DNA of 49,797 nt, from assembly GCA_001604215.1 (NCBI GenBank), contig LVAX01000033.1, positions 1-49,797 on the forward strand, read 5' to 3'. Source of the DNA: Clostridiales bacterium Firm_18 (GTDB lineage Bacteria; Bacillota; Clostridia; Monoglobales; Firm-18). Under the pieces are notes generated by a model. The model ran no database searches. It saw only the letters and a program-made list of their open reading frames with translations, and was not told where the DNA came from. The translations under genes were made by a program, and so were the position numbers. The first letter of the stretch is position 1, and each line of letters begins with the position of its first letter. This document shows, piece after piece, positions 17,952 through 26,413 of this stretch.

Positions 17952-19232
17952 TTAATCCTCCTTCGACGCTTCGCCTACGACTCTTACCTCATCACCATCG
18001 TTTAAGTATGTCTGCCCTTTTATCACAACGCTTTGGTTTTCGCCCAGGCCTTCGATTATTTCCACTTCTTCCCCGTTTTCCATACCCGTTTTAACAAATA
18101 CTTTTTTAACGATACCGTTTTGTTCGGTATAAACGTATTTTTCCTCGTTGCCAACTACTGCGCTAACCGGAAGTATTAGAGCGTTATCGTTTTGCTCGCT
18201 GACAAAGTAAACCTTGCCGAACATACCGGGTTTTAAAATGTTATCAGGATTGTTTATGCTTATTTTGACGTCATATGTACCCGATACGGGGTTTGCTACG
18301 GGGTTCAGCGTGGAGATGGTGCCGGAAATCCTGTCATTTGAGAGGGAAGTAATCTCAACATCAACGCTTTGGCCTATGCTAAGGCGGTTTATGATTTGCT
18401 CCGAGACGGCAACGTCAATCGTTACAACATCTATATTGGCGATGACAAAAGAGGGCTGTGCGCTTGAAGCAAGCGCGCCCGCAGTTACGTTTCGCGCTGT
18501 TACAACTCCGGTTATCGGGCTTGTAACTATGGTATCGTTTAATGAACTTCTGCTGCTTTCAATCTGCGCCAGTATTGACTGCTTTGATGCCTTTGCCTGG
18601 TCCAGTGCGGCCTGTGCCCTTTGTATATTTTCCTGTGATGTTTTATTTTGCAGCAGGTCGTAGCTTTCCTTTGCCTGGTTGTATGAAATCAAGGCTTGAT
18701 TGTATGCGTTTTCGTACTGCTCGTAAACCTGCCTTGATATGTATCCGGAGTCATAAAGTGTTTTGTTTTCATCATAACGTTTTTTTGCGTTGTCGAGCTG
18801 CAGTTTAAGCTGGTCAACATTCGCCTTTGCGGCGGTTATCTGGCTTTGCATGGCGGAGCCGTTTGCCAGTTCAAGGTTAAGCCGGGCCGCCTCGATTGCA
18901 GCATCCGCCGTGGCAAGCTGGCTGTGCAGGACGTTTATGCTGTTTTGTATGTCGGAGCCGTCAATGGTACAAAGGACACTGCCTTTTTGTACACTGTCAC
19001 CCACATCGTAATTGACCGACAAGACCTTGCCGGGTATTTTGCAGGCAACGGGGGTTTCTTCCGACGGCCTTACCTGTCCGGAATAAACCAGCTCGGTCTT
19101 TATCGCACCTCGCCTGACTTGAACGACTTCAACCGATACGACGGAGTCTTCTTCGGTTTTTGTTTGATTTCCGGAGCACCCGGTTAATACTAAAGCTGCG
19201 GCAAGTAATATTAATAATATTGTTTTTTTCAT
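17952..19232 (-). CDS. RND periplasmic adaptor (membrane fusion) lipoprotein
   Basis: A 426-residue adaptor with a lipoprotein signal peptide ending in VLTGC (Cys19). Layout: biotinyl-lipoyl half (GQVRPSEETPVACKIPGKVLSV), a long alpha-helical hairpin rich in Ala/Gln/Lys (about residues 80-235), the second lipoyl half (SPITGVVTARNVTAGALASS), a beta-barrel and the membrane-proximal domain. It would connect the RND pump with the TolC-like protein. The gene lies between them in the operon with short gaps (26 nt to tolC-like, 4 nt to RND). Substrate unknown. Confidence 0.92.
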   Translation of the reverse strand: MKKTILLILLAAALVLTGCSGNQTKTEEDSVVSVEVVQVRRGAIKTELVYSGQVRPSEETPVACKIPGKVLSVNYDVGDSVQKGSVLCTIDGSDIQNSINVLHSQLATADAAIEAARLNLELANGSAMQSQITAAKANVDQLKLQLDNAKKRYDENKTLYDSGYISRQVYEQYENAYNQALISYNQAKESYDLLQNKTSQENIQRAQAALDQAKASKQSILAQIESSRSSLNDTIVTSPITGVVTARNVTAGALASSAQPSFVIANIDVVTIDVAVSEQIINRLSIGQSVDVEITSLSNDRISGTISTLNPVANPVSGTYDVKISINNPDNILKPGMFGKVYFVSEQNDNALILPVSAVVGNEEKYVYTEQNGIVKKVFVKTGMENGEEVEIIEGLGENQSVVIKGQTYLNDGDEVRVVGEASKED

Positions 19233-19258
19233 AGTAAATTCCCCATTCCGTATTAAAG

Positions 19259-20365
19259 TTAATTTGTATCGATTCCAACGTTTAAGCTATTGTCAAATGT
19301 TAGCTTTGAAAGGAAATATGCCGTTTGTGCCTGTACCTTTTGCAGACGGGCAAGATCCAAATCGTTTTGCGCTTTTATCACTTCCTGATTTGTTCCTGCG
19401 CCTGCTTCAAACATGCTTTTTGCCATGTTGTATGCAAGCTCGGCGTTTCGGACGGCAATGTTGCTCAGCAAGATGTTGTTATAACTGTCCAAATAATCGA
19501 AATATGATTTTTTAATCGCAAGTATAATATTTTTTTCGGCGTTTTCAAGCTCCGCTTTTCTCATTTCAACATTATGCTCTTTTAGCTTGTAAAAGTAAGT
19601 TTGCTTTGTATAAAACGCGCCGTAGCATTCCGCTTCCTTTTCGGCAAGTGAAAGGCTGAGGCGGGCCGCAATCATTTCAAACCTGTTTTCGAGCGCTGAC
19701 TTAATGCATTCGTCCAAATCAATGTTTTCAGGCTCGGTAATCTCAAGCTTATCAGACAATATGTAGTATTCGTCATTTTTCATGCCTATCATATTATTAA
19801 ACGAAAGTCTTGAAAACTCTACGCTTCTTTTCAGCGTATCAATCTCGATTTCTGTTTTATTGACGGCAAATTCCGCAGCTTCAACTTCGGCTTTGGATAC
19901 GGAGCCCAGGTCATATTTTAGTTTTACGGAATTTAAGTTTTCCTTGGCTATTTCAAGTGACTGCTTTTTTGCATTTAGCATTTCGTTTGCGTTAATTAAA
20001 TTATAATACGAGCTTACCGCGCCGAATTCAAGGCTGTTTATTAAACGCTGTTTTTTTAGCTTGGACAATTCAAGCTCCATCGCAGCTGCGTCGCTGTAAT
20101 AGCCCCTTCTTATTTTTGTTTGTTCGACCGAGCTTGTAAGCCCTGAACCGGGAGGAGGAGCGACGTTTTTAGTTCTGTTTTTTGTCGCCAAAGCTTCCCT
20201 CGCGTTTATCTCGTTGTATTCGATTTGAATGTCGGCGGCTTTTATCAGGTTGCTGTTTTCCACCGCCAGCCTTTTTGCATCACCCGGAGAAATGGATGTT
20301 TCGGCTTGTGCCGTCAGTGATACAAAAATCGATAGAATCAAAAATAACGCAAAAATTTTTTTCAT
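19259..20365 (-). CDS. TolC-family outer-membrane-efflux-like protein
   Basis: 368 residues with a signal peptide (MKKIFALFLILSIFVSLTAQA) and two repeats of long coiled-coil helices typical of TolC/OEP proteins, for example SLEIAKENLNSVKLKYDLGSV and AYNMAKSMFEAGAGTNQEV. These are the two copies of the G-S/T-x-x-x-V turn regions after helices 3 and 7. It is shorter than E. coli TolC (about 470), and I did not identify beta-barrel strands with confidence. It is the first gene of the RND operon, about 190 nt from a good promoter, with GGAG 9 nt before ATG. A TolC-like protein in a genome that otherwise looks like monoderm Clostridia is noteworthy. It may act within the cell wall, or the host may have an outer membrane. 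Confidence 0.85.
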   Translation of the reverse strand: MKKIFALFLILSIFVSLTAQAETSISPGDAKRLAVENSNLIKAADIQIEYNEINAREALATKNRTKNVAPPPGSGLTSSVEQTKIRRGYYSDAAAMELELSKLKKQRLINSLEFGAVSSYYNLINANEMLNAKKQSLEIAKENLNSVKLKYDLGSVSKAEVEAAEFAVNKTEIEIDTLKRSVEFSRLSFNNMIGMKNDEYYILSDKLEITEPENIDLDECIKSALENRFEMIAARLSLSLAEKEAECYGAFYTKQTYFYKLKEHNVEMRKAELENAEKNIILAIKKSYFDYLDSYNNILLSNIAVRNAELAYNMAKSMFEAGAGTNQEVIKAQNDLDLARLQKVQAQTAYFLSKLTFDNSLNVGIDTN

Positions 20366-20388
20366 AAATTAATCACTCCAAGTTTAGT

Positions 20389-20484
20389 TTTTGAGCTGAA
20401 GAGCGTAAAAGCGTAAAAGCGTAAAAGCTGAAAAGCTCAAAAGCTTAAGAGCTTAAGAGCTTAAAAGCTTAAAAGCCCAAGGGC
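20389..20484. repeat. Octamer tandem array B (12 units, NNAAAAGC)
   Basis: Twelve 8-bp units in register, including three GTAAAAGC, two TTAAGAGC, two TTAAAAGC and single variants such as TCAAAAGC and CCAAGGGC. It lies in the 5' leader of the tolC-like/RND operon, between the promoter (20564-20592) and the ribosome-binding site. It is the mirror image of array A at 12889-12976. Confidence 0.85.
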
Positions 20485-20563
20485 TTAAGCTTTTCCTTCG
20501 AAGAGGTTTTTATCTGCCCGGAAGCTTTTATATAAAAAATAACATAAATTGTATAATGTATAG

Positions 20564-20592
20564 ATTATACTATCATTATAACAAGAATGCAA
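20564..20592 (-). promoter_or_regulatory. Promoter of the RND efflux operon
   Basis: On the minus strand: TTGCAT (20592-20587), a 17-nt spacer and TATAAT (20569-20564). Transcription from here would give a leader of about 190 nt carrying octamer array B before the tolC-like start. Confidence 0.65.
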
Positions 20593-20640
20593 TTAAACAA
20601 ATATTAATAATTTATTAAAATTAAGTTAAAACAATGCAAT

Positions 20641-20664
20641 ATTGTATTAATTAAATAATACAAT
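20641..20664. promoter_or_regulatory. 24-bp palindrome, possible operator
   Basis: A perfect inverted repeat, ATTGTATTA, 6-nt spacer, TAATACAAT, in the AT-rich gap between the divergent RND operon and the Rieske oxidoreductase gene, about 50 nt upstream of the RND promoter. It resembles a dimeric repressor site (for example of the TetR or MarR family), but no such regulator is encoded in the window. Confidence 0.4.
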
Positions 20665-20758
20665 AATGTTAATTGATTGTCAAGAATAAAAAACGATAAA
20701 AAACAAAAAATATATAACAGAAATTTATAATAAAATAATAAAAGCGTTCGGGCGCGTA

Positions 20759-20820
20759 GCGCTTTCCAAAAGCGCATCATCTCGCCCCGCGAGGGTAAGC
20801 GCAGGCGAATTTATTTCGCC
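20759..20820. repeat. GC-rich cluster of three small hairpins
   Basis: Three hairpins follow one another in an otherwise AT-rich gap: GCGCTTT/AAAGCGC (20759-20775), CTCGC/GCGAG (20781-20793) and GGCGAA/TTCGCC (20804-20820). The last matches the hairpin at 27185-27201 on the other strand at 15 of 17 positions, the two differences being a compensated base pair. It could be a REP-like element or a structured leader of the downstream oxidoreductase gene. Confidence 0.5.
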
Positions 20821-20865
20821 GGAGCGATGTAATTAATTAAATTAAAAAAAGGGGATAGTGCGAAT

Positions 20866-22227
20866 ATGCCATCAAAATCACTTTGGCTTGAAGAAGATAT
20901 ACCGAAATTTGAAACGTTTGACGGAAGCTGCGATACGGATGTTGCCGTTATAGGCGGGGGCATCACAGGGCTTACCTGTGCTTATCTTTTAAAAAAGAGC
21001 GGACTTCGTGTCATATTGCTTGAGGCCAACCGCATATGCAGGGAAACGTCCGGGCATACCACCGCAAAGATAACTTCGCAGCAGAGGCTGATATACACCG
21101 ATCTGAGCGAAAGGTGGGGAAAAGAAATCGCGCACAAGTACGCTACAGCTTCCCAAAATGCAATAGAGCAGATAAAAAATGTTATTGACGAGCTTGCAAT
21201 CGAATGCGATTTTGTGCCTCAGCGGGCTTATACCTTCACTGCCGATACAAAAAATATTTCGGCTCTTGAAGAAGAAGCAGCCCTTGCAAAAAGCTTTGGA
21301 ATAGATGCAGGCATTTCAACGGAAGGAGAACTTCCGATACCGATGATTTCAACCATGTATTTTGAAAACCAGGCGGCCTTTCACCCGGTTAAATATATGC
21401 GTGCCCTTGCGGCGGCAATAGAGGGGGAAGGCAGCCGGATTTATGAAAACAGCAGGGTATTGGATGTGGAGGATGGGGCGGTTAAGACCGATAAAGGGAC
21501 GGTTAACGCCTCGCATATTATAGTTGCCACACACTATCCTTTTATTAATTTTCCGGGCCTGTACTGGCTTAAAATGTACCAGCACCGCTCGTTTTTGCTT
21601 GCCGTAAAGGGTGTAAGCTTTGATAATATGCATCTTTCCCTGGACAGCGGCGGGCACACATTCAGGATGAGCGGCGAATATGCAATAATAGGCGGCGCAG
21701 ACCATAAAACAGGCAAGGAGGGGGAGATAGACCATTATAAAATACTTGCCGGTTATATTGCCGAGAACTTTCCGGGTGCGCAAATTACACACCAGTGGTC
21801 CGCACAGGATTGCATGTCTCCCGACGGACTTACTTATATCGGGCAGTACGGAAAATCAACCCCCAATATGTATGTTGCATCGGGATTTTCAAAGTGGGGC
21901 ATGACAAACAGCATGATAAGCGCCCGGATTTTACACGATAAAATAACGGGAAAGGAAAATGAATTTTCCGACATATTTTCTCCAGAACGTCCGGTGTCAA
22001 AATCTGTAAAAGGCATTGGTGAAAATGTCTTGGAGGCAACGGCAGGATATGCAAGAAAAATTACAAAACCGCAGGTTCCGACCTGCACTCATTTAGGCTG
22101 CAAGCTTGAATGGAATGATGATGAAAAAAGCTGGGACTGCCCCTGCCATGGTTCGAGGTTTGACGAAAACGGAAAGGTATTGCAGGGGCCTGCAGTGCGT
22201 GATTTGGATTTAACAGATTCAAACTAA
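20866..22227 (+). CDS. FAD-dependent oxidoreductase with C-terminal Rieske [2Fe-2S] domain
   Basis: 453 residues. The N-terminal Rossmann FAD site is VAVIGGGITGLTCAYLLKKSG with a following acidic residue (ILLEA), and the body resembles glycine/D-amino-acid oxidases (DAO/DadA), with a downstream SGHTTAKITSQQ segment. The C-terminal part is a compact Rieske domain with both cluster motifs, CTHLGC and CPCHGSRF (Cys-x-His and Cys-x-x-His ligands). This DAO-Rieske fusion is like B. subtilis YhfW. The substrate is unknown. ATG 20866 is preceded by AAGGGG. The gene stands alone on plus and its last codons overlap the convergent thpR gene by 9 nt. Confidence 0.9.
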   Translation: MPSKSLWLEEDIPKFETFDGSCDTDVAVIGGGITGLTCAYLLKKSGLRVILLEANRICRETSGHTTAKITSQQRLIYTDLSERWGKEIAHKYATASQNAIEQIKNVIDELAIECDFVPQRAYTFTADTKNISALEEEAALAKSFGIDAGISTEGELPIPMISTMYFENQAAFHPVKYMRALAAAIEGEGSRIYENSRVLDVEDGAVKTDKGTVNASHIIVATHYPFINFPGLYWLKMYQHRSFLLAVKGVSFDNMHLSLDSGGHTFRMSGEYAIIGGADHKTGKEGEIDHYKILAGYIAENFPGAQITHQWSAQDCMSPDGLTYIGQYGKSTPNMYVASGFSKWGMTNSMISARILHDKITGKENEFSDIFSPERPVSKSVKGIGENVLEATAGYARKITKPQVPTCTHLGCKLEWNDDEKSWDCPCHGSRFDENGKVLQGPAVRDLDLTDSN

Positions 22228-22734
22228 TTTTTTTGAGTATACGGGAATATAAATTAGCTTACCGTTTATTCTTTTTGATTCCATAAGAGTAAGGCTGCCG
22301 ACAGAAACGGTTATCTTATCCGGAGAAAAATCAGGTTCGGAGGATAAAACAACCTGCCTTCCGAGGGTTATATGGGGCAGGTATTTTTGGTTTTTGATGT
22401 TAAAACCGGCACCCGACAGGTTTTCGCAAAGCTGGCGATAGATTTTAAAAAGGGTATCGTCGCCGTCAACCCCTGCCCAGTATATATTCCCGCCGGCACG
22501 GTCAAATTTCCCTATGCAGTTTATGGCAATATTGAAGGGCGGGGCATTTACCTTATCCATAACATCACAAACGGATTTGACATTTTCCGTCTCGCCTATA
22601 AAAATAACGGTTAAATGAAGGTTTTCCAAGCGGGTAAAATTGCCGCTGATGCTGCAATTTTTCAAGGCTTGAATGGATTCTTCAAGGCTTTGCTTTGCCG
22701 CCTTGTCAAGGGTTATTGCAATAAACAATCTCAT
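22219..22734 (-). CDS. thpR: RNA 2',3'-cyclic phosphodiesterase (LigT/ThpR family)
   Basis: 171 residues of the 2H phosphoesterase superfamily, opening MRLFIAITL. The two catalytic H-x-T motifs are HLTVIFIG and HITLGRQV, spaced as usual. Members hydrolyse 2',3'-cyclic phosphate ends of RNA. ATG 22734 has AGGGG 8 nt upstream. It lies 10 nt downstream of the dnaC-like gene and probably belongs to the same minus-strand transcript. The 3' end overlaps the convergent oxidoreductase gene by 9 nt. Confidence 0.88.
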   Translation of the reverse strand: MRLFIAITLDKAAKQSLEESIQALKNCSISGNFTRLENLHLTVIFIGETENVKSVCDVMDKVNAPPFNIAINCIGKFDRAGGNIYWAGVDGDDTLFKIYRQLCENLSGAGFNIKNQKYLPHITLGRQVVLSSEPDFSPDKITVSVGSLTLMESKRINGKLIYIPVYSKKLV

Positions 22735-22744
22735 TGGTTTTCCC

Positions 22745-23731
22745 CTAAATATTTTTCATTCTTAAATCTTCTCCAAAAAACAATACAATACTGAAATTGC
22801 CCAATATTCTCGAGCAAATCCTTTCGGAATAAGTGTGCTTTAATTCCTTTGTTGAAAGGTTTGTGCTTATTATCATGGGCTTTTCCGTAATAATCCTTGA
22901 ATTAATTATATCAAACAAAATACTGTCCGAATAAGCGGTTTTAAATTCGGTGCCCAAATCGTCTATTATCAAAAGCTCGGCATTGTTTACGGAAGAAATT
23001 GTTCTTTGCGAGATAGCAGAGGTATCCCTGCCGAATTTGTAATCCTCGAAGGTTGAAAACAATCTTGGTGCGGACATATAAAAAACAGTTTTACCGCTTT
23101 CAATATATTTTTTTGCAATGCAGTCCGATACGAAGGTTTTGCCCAATCCGGTAGCCCCGTAAAACAAGAGATTTTTAGGAGTATCCTTTTCACAACGTGC
23201 AAAGGATAAGGCTATTTGAAATATTGACTTCATGTTTTCACGCGGGGATACCCCGTATTTGGTGTCTATCTTATCCGAAAATATATTCAGGTTGAAATTT
23301 TCGAAAGTGTTTTTGTCGCACATGCAAATGTTGGCGCGCTGCTGGAGCAGCTTGCTTCTTTTTTGTATATAGCAGGAGCATCTTTTACCGTCGATATATC
23401 CTTTATCCCGGCATTTTGTGCAGCTGTAAATTTCCTTCATCGCGTCCGGGGGATAGTTTGCGGCTGCCAAAAGTTTATTTTTTTCCGAAACAAGCAATTC
23501 CATTTGCTCCTGCATTTGCCGCACGGCAAGCCGGGGGCTTGCTTCTCCTTTTAATACGGCCGATGCGGCTGACAGCCCTAATTTGCTGATTTCGTCATCT
23601 ATGGCTTTGATGCGGGGAATGTCACTGTATATCCGGGCAATTATTTTTTCTTGTTTTCTTTTGTTCTCTTCGCGTATTTTAATGTATTCCCTGCTTAGTT
23701 CTTCATAAATATCATCCGTGTATTTTTCCAC
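22745..23731 (-). CDS. DnaC/DnaI-like replicative helicase loader
   Basis: 328 residues. The N-terminal region has helices and a four-Cys zinc motif (CTKCRDKGYIDGKRCSCY, about 103-120). An AAA+ domain follows: Walker A GATGLGKT, Walker B LLIIDDLGTE, sensor ISTNLS, and arginine-finger region SERICSRI. This layout is typical of the DnaI/DnaC-like ATPase that loads the replicative helicase. The start is GTG 23731 with a weak ribosome-binding site. Only 4 nt separate it from the upstream DnaD-domain gene, its functional partner in primosome assembly. Confidence 0.9.
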   Translation of the reverse strand: MEKYTDDIYEELSREYIKIREENKRKQEKIIARIYSDIPRIKAIDDEISKLGLSAASAVLKGEASPRLAVRQMQEQMELLVSEKNKLLAAANYPPDAMKEIYSCTKCRDKGYIDGKRCSCYIQKRSKLLQQRANICMCDKNTFENFNLNIFSDKIDTKYGVSPRENMKSIFQIALSFARCEKDTPKNLLFYGATGLGKTFVSDCIAKKYIESGKTVFYMSAPRLFSTFEDYKFGRDTSAISQRTISSVNNAELLIIDDLGTEFKTAYSDSILFDIINSRIITEKPMIISTNLSTKELKHTYSERICSRILGNFSIVLFFGEDLRMKNI

Positions 23732-23735
23732 AGAT

Positions 23736-24617
23736 TCACCGCCCCATACGTTTTTTTAGTATTTCCATTTCCAACGCATCAAAGTCTATGTCCTCACGCT
23801 GCTTGAAGTTGCCTGACTTGGCACTCTTTTTATCCGCCGAAATCTTTTCGGGTTGGTCAATTCCCTTTTCAACCCAGCTTTTTAATATTCCGTTAATGTA
23901 TCTTATGGAAAGCTTGCCGGTGCGGTTTATATTGATTTCAAAAGCGGAAAGCAGCATTTCGTCGGATGGCTTAAGCTGGTTTTGCCACTGCTCGATAATA
24001 GTTTTTTCTCCGGGTGTAAAGTCTCTGTCCTTTATACCTAAAAGCTTTTTTACATGATATTCGTATGAGCTTTTTTCATCAAGCATGGCAAGGTGCTTTT
24101 CGGCTTTTCTGACGGTATCGATGCCGTTGTCCGCCCAATCAATTGCAACCTTTTCCACATATCTCATCGTCGCTTTGTTTATTTTTTTTGAATAATTGAT
24201 AATAAGCATGATTATTTGATGATTAAGCCCCAAATAGTCATAAATCCAAAAAAGGGTCTGCAAATCGGCGCTTGAGAGTATTTTTCCCAAGGCGCTTTCG
24301 GCTTCTTTGAAAAGCCATTTGAGGTTTTTATCGTACTCGGCATGCTGTGCAATTTCGCCCGGTGTATATATGCTTTTATGAAGTGTTTTTACAGAGGTTT
24401 TGCTCGCTAAGTTAAAGCCCAGGCGGTTCCAATATTTAAGTGCATCGCATACATCGCTTTCTTTCATTCCCAAGGCCGCCGCAACCTGTGAGTTGTCGGG
24501 CAGCGGCTCGTTTTGCGACAAAAAACGGTATGCATACAAATAAACAACTATATACGAAGGGTCTGCTTTGGGAAGGTATTCGTCAATAAATTTGATAGGC
24601 AAGGACAAACTGTCCAA
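23736..24617 (-). CDS. DnaD-domain primosome protein
   Basis: 293 residues. The N-terminal part (about 1-75) is a winged-helix like that of DnaD/DnaB (FIDEYLPKADPSYIVVYLYAYRF; NSQVAAALGMKESDVCDALKYWNRLG). Two later segments match the DnaD C-terminal domain: LFWIYDYLGLNHQIIMLIINY and, near the end, the YxxxIL-x-x-W motif (RYINGILKSWVEKGI). It belongs to the machinery that remodels DNA for helicase loading in Bacillota. TTG 24617 gives the expected N-terminus. It lies between ilvB (17 nt upstream) and the helicase loader (4 nt downstream). Confidence 0.88.
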   Translation of the reverse strand: MDSLSLPIKFIDEYLPKADPSYIVVYLYAYRFLSQNEPLPDNSQVAAALGMKESDVCDALKYWNRLGFNLASKTSVKTLHKSIYTPGEIAQHAEYDKNLKWLFKEAESALGKILSSADLQTLFWIYDYLGLNHQIIMLIINYSKKINKATMRYVEKVAIDWADNGIDTVRKAEKHLAMLDEKSSYEYHVKKLLGIKDRDFTPGEKTIIEQWQNQLKPSDEMLLSAFEININRTGKLSIRYINGILKSWVEKGIDQPEKISADKKSAKSGNFKQREDIDFDALEMEILKKRMGR

Positions 24618-24633
24618 TTTGTAACACCACCAC

Positions 24634-26292
24634 TTATTCTAATATTAATTCGTCAATCGGCCTTCCGGCAGGCACCATAGGCAGTACACGTTCGTCAATG
24701 TCTATGTGCGCGTTGATTAATACAGGCTCGTAAAGAGACAGCGCTTCCCTTAAAGCAAAATCAAACTCACTTTCGGAGCATGCTTTGTATGACCGTATTC
24801 CGTAAGCATCGGCAAGCAGATTAAAATCCGGGCCCCTGTCAAGGGTTGTTTGGGAATAACGCTTGTCATAGAAAAATGTTTGCCATTGCCTTACCATTCC
24901 CAATGTCTGGTTGTTAAATAAAACTATAATAACGGGAATCTTATAATGCTTCATTGTTGCAAGTTCAATGCAGTTCATCCTGAAACTGCCGTCTCCGGCT
25001 ATATGGATTACCCTGCTCCCGGAGGATGCAAGGCAAGCGCCCATGCTCGCACCGGTCCCGTATCCCATTGTGCCGAAACCGCCGGAAGAAATAAAGGTCC
25101 GGGGTTTGGTATACGGATAATACTGCGCCGCCCAAATCTGGTGCTGTCCCACCTCGGTAGTTATAATTGTATCCGAATCGGTCATCTCGTATATTTTATT
25201 CATTATATAATAAGGTGAAAGAGTGCCGATATGAGCATGTCCGATTTTGTAATTCTGCTTTAAAGATGTTATATGCTCAAGCCAGTCCTTGTTTGATTTT
25301 TCCCGGACGCCTTCAAGTATGGGAATAAGGGCCTGCTTTGCGTCACACAGCACCGAATGGTATGCCTTAATGTTTTTGTCGATCTCGGCAGCGTCAATAT
25401 CAATGTGAAGTATTTTGGCATTACGGGCAAATTTTTTAGGGTCGCTGATTACCCTGTCGGAAAAACGGGTTCCGATTGCAATAAATAAATCGCATTTTAA
25501 CGCGGCGGTATTTGACGCCTTTGTTCCGTGCATGCCGAGCATGCCCGTAAAAAGGTCGTCATGTGCGGGATAAGCTCCAAGGCCCATCAATGAACAGCTT
25601 ACGGGCGAGTTTATTTTTTTTGCAAGCTGGTAAAGCTGTCCGCAAGCGTCCGAGCTTATAACGCCGCCGCCGGCAAAAATAAACGGTCTTTCACACTCGG
25701 ATATAAGCCGGCATGCGGCTTTAATTTCGTCTTCATTCGGCTTGCATGCCTTTGGGGGCAGCGGTTTTTTATACTCGTATTCGCAATATTGTGCGGAAAT
25801 ATCCTTTGGCACGTCTATAAGGACAGGCCCGGGCCTTCCGCTTTTTGCAATCATAAAAGCTTCCCTTATAATGTCCGCAAGGGATTTAATATCTTTTACA
25901 ATATAATTATGCTTTGTAATCGGAGCCGTAATCCCCGTTATATCCGCTTCCTGAAAGCTGTCTTTTCCAAGCAGGGTTGTATTTACGTTGCCGGTTATTG
26001 CCACTACGGGCACCGAGTCCATATAGGCGGTTGCAATACCCGTAACAAGATTGGTTGCTCCGGGGCCGGATGTTGCTATGCAAACACCAACTTTTCCGCT
26101 TGCCCTTGCATATCCGTCGGCTGCGTGAGCCGCTCCCTGTTCGTGGGCGGTTAATATGTGTGTAATTTTATCGCTGTATTTATATAATGCGTCATATATA
26201 TTAAGTACGGCACCGCCCGGATAGCCGAAAACGGTATCAACACCCTGCTCCAGCAGGCATTCCAAAATAATTTCCGAACCGCTTTTTTTCAA
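24634..26292 (-). CDS. ilvB: Acetolactate synthase, large subunit
   Basis: 552 residues, a full-length biosynthetic acetohydroxyacid synthase catalytic subunit (ThDP-dependent; first step of branched-chain amino acid synthesis). It shows the GYPGGAVLNIYDAL start, the catalytic Glu in TAHEQGAAHAADGYARA, SGPGATN, the FAD-region GMLGMHG, and the ThDP/Mg motif GDGSFRMN...NN. The start is TTG 26292 with GGAGGG just upstream and a promoter behind it. No ilvN small subunit is adjacent; the gene runs into dnaD/dnaC-like genes instead. Confidence 0.93.
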   Translation of the reverse strand: MKKSGSEIILECLLEQGVDTVFGYPGGAVLNIYDALYKYSDKITHILTAHEQGAAHAADGYARASGKVGVCIATSGPGATNLVTGIATAYMDSVPVVAITGNVNTTLLGKDSFQEADITGITAPITKHNYIVKDIKSLADIIREAFMIAKSGRPGPVLIDVPKDISAQYCEYEYKKPLPPKACKPNEDEIKAACRLISECERPFIFAGGGVISSDACGQLYQLAKKINSPVSCSLMGLGAYPAHDDLFTGMLGMHGTKASNTAALKCDLFIAIGTRFSDRVISDPKKFARNAKILHIDIDAAEIDKNIKAYHSVLCDAKQALIPILEGVREKSNKDWLEHITSLKQNYKIGHAHIGTLSPYYIMNKIYEMTDSDTIITTEVGQHQIWAAQYYPYTKPRTFISSGGFGTMGYGTGASMGACLASSGSRVIHIAGDGSFRMNCIELATMKHYKIPVIIVLFNNQTLGMVRQWQTFFYDKRYSQTTLDRGPDFNLLADAYGIRSYKACSESEFDFALREALSLYEPVLINAHIDIDERVLPMVPAGRPIDELILE

Positions 26293-26320
26293 TGCAATCC
26301 CTCCATTAAAATTGTATTTT

Positions 26321-26349
26321 ATTCTATCACATATTGACGGTTCTGTAAA
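26321..26349 (-). promoter_or_regulatory. Promoter of ilvB
   Basis: On the minus strand: TTTACA (26349-26344), a 17-nt spacer and TAGAAT (26326-26321), about 30 nt upstream of the ilvB start. The leader is too short for a T-box or leader-peptide attenuator. Confidence 0.55.
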
Positions 26350-26387
26350 GGTTTTAATTTGAAAAACGGAGGGAAATCAAACACCTT

Positions 26388-26412
26388 AAAAAAGGAGGAT
26401 TGTCTGCTCCTT
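26388..26412 (-). terminator. Rho-independent terminator after yebC
   Basis: On the minus strand a hairpin AAGGAG/CTCCTT with a 9-nt loop leads into a run of six T, beginning 2 nt after the yebC stop codon. Confidence 0.65.
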
Positions 26413-26413
26413 G

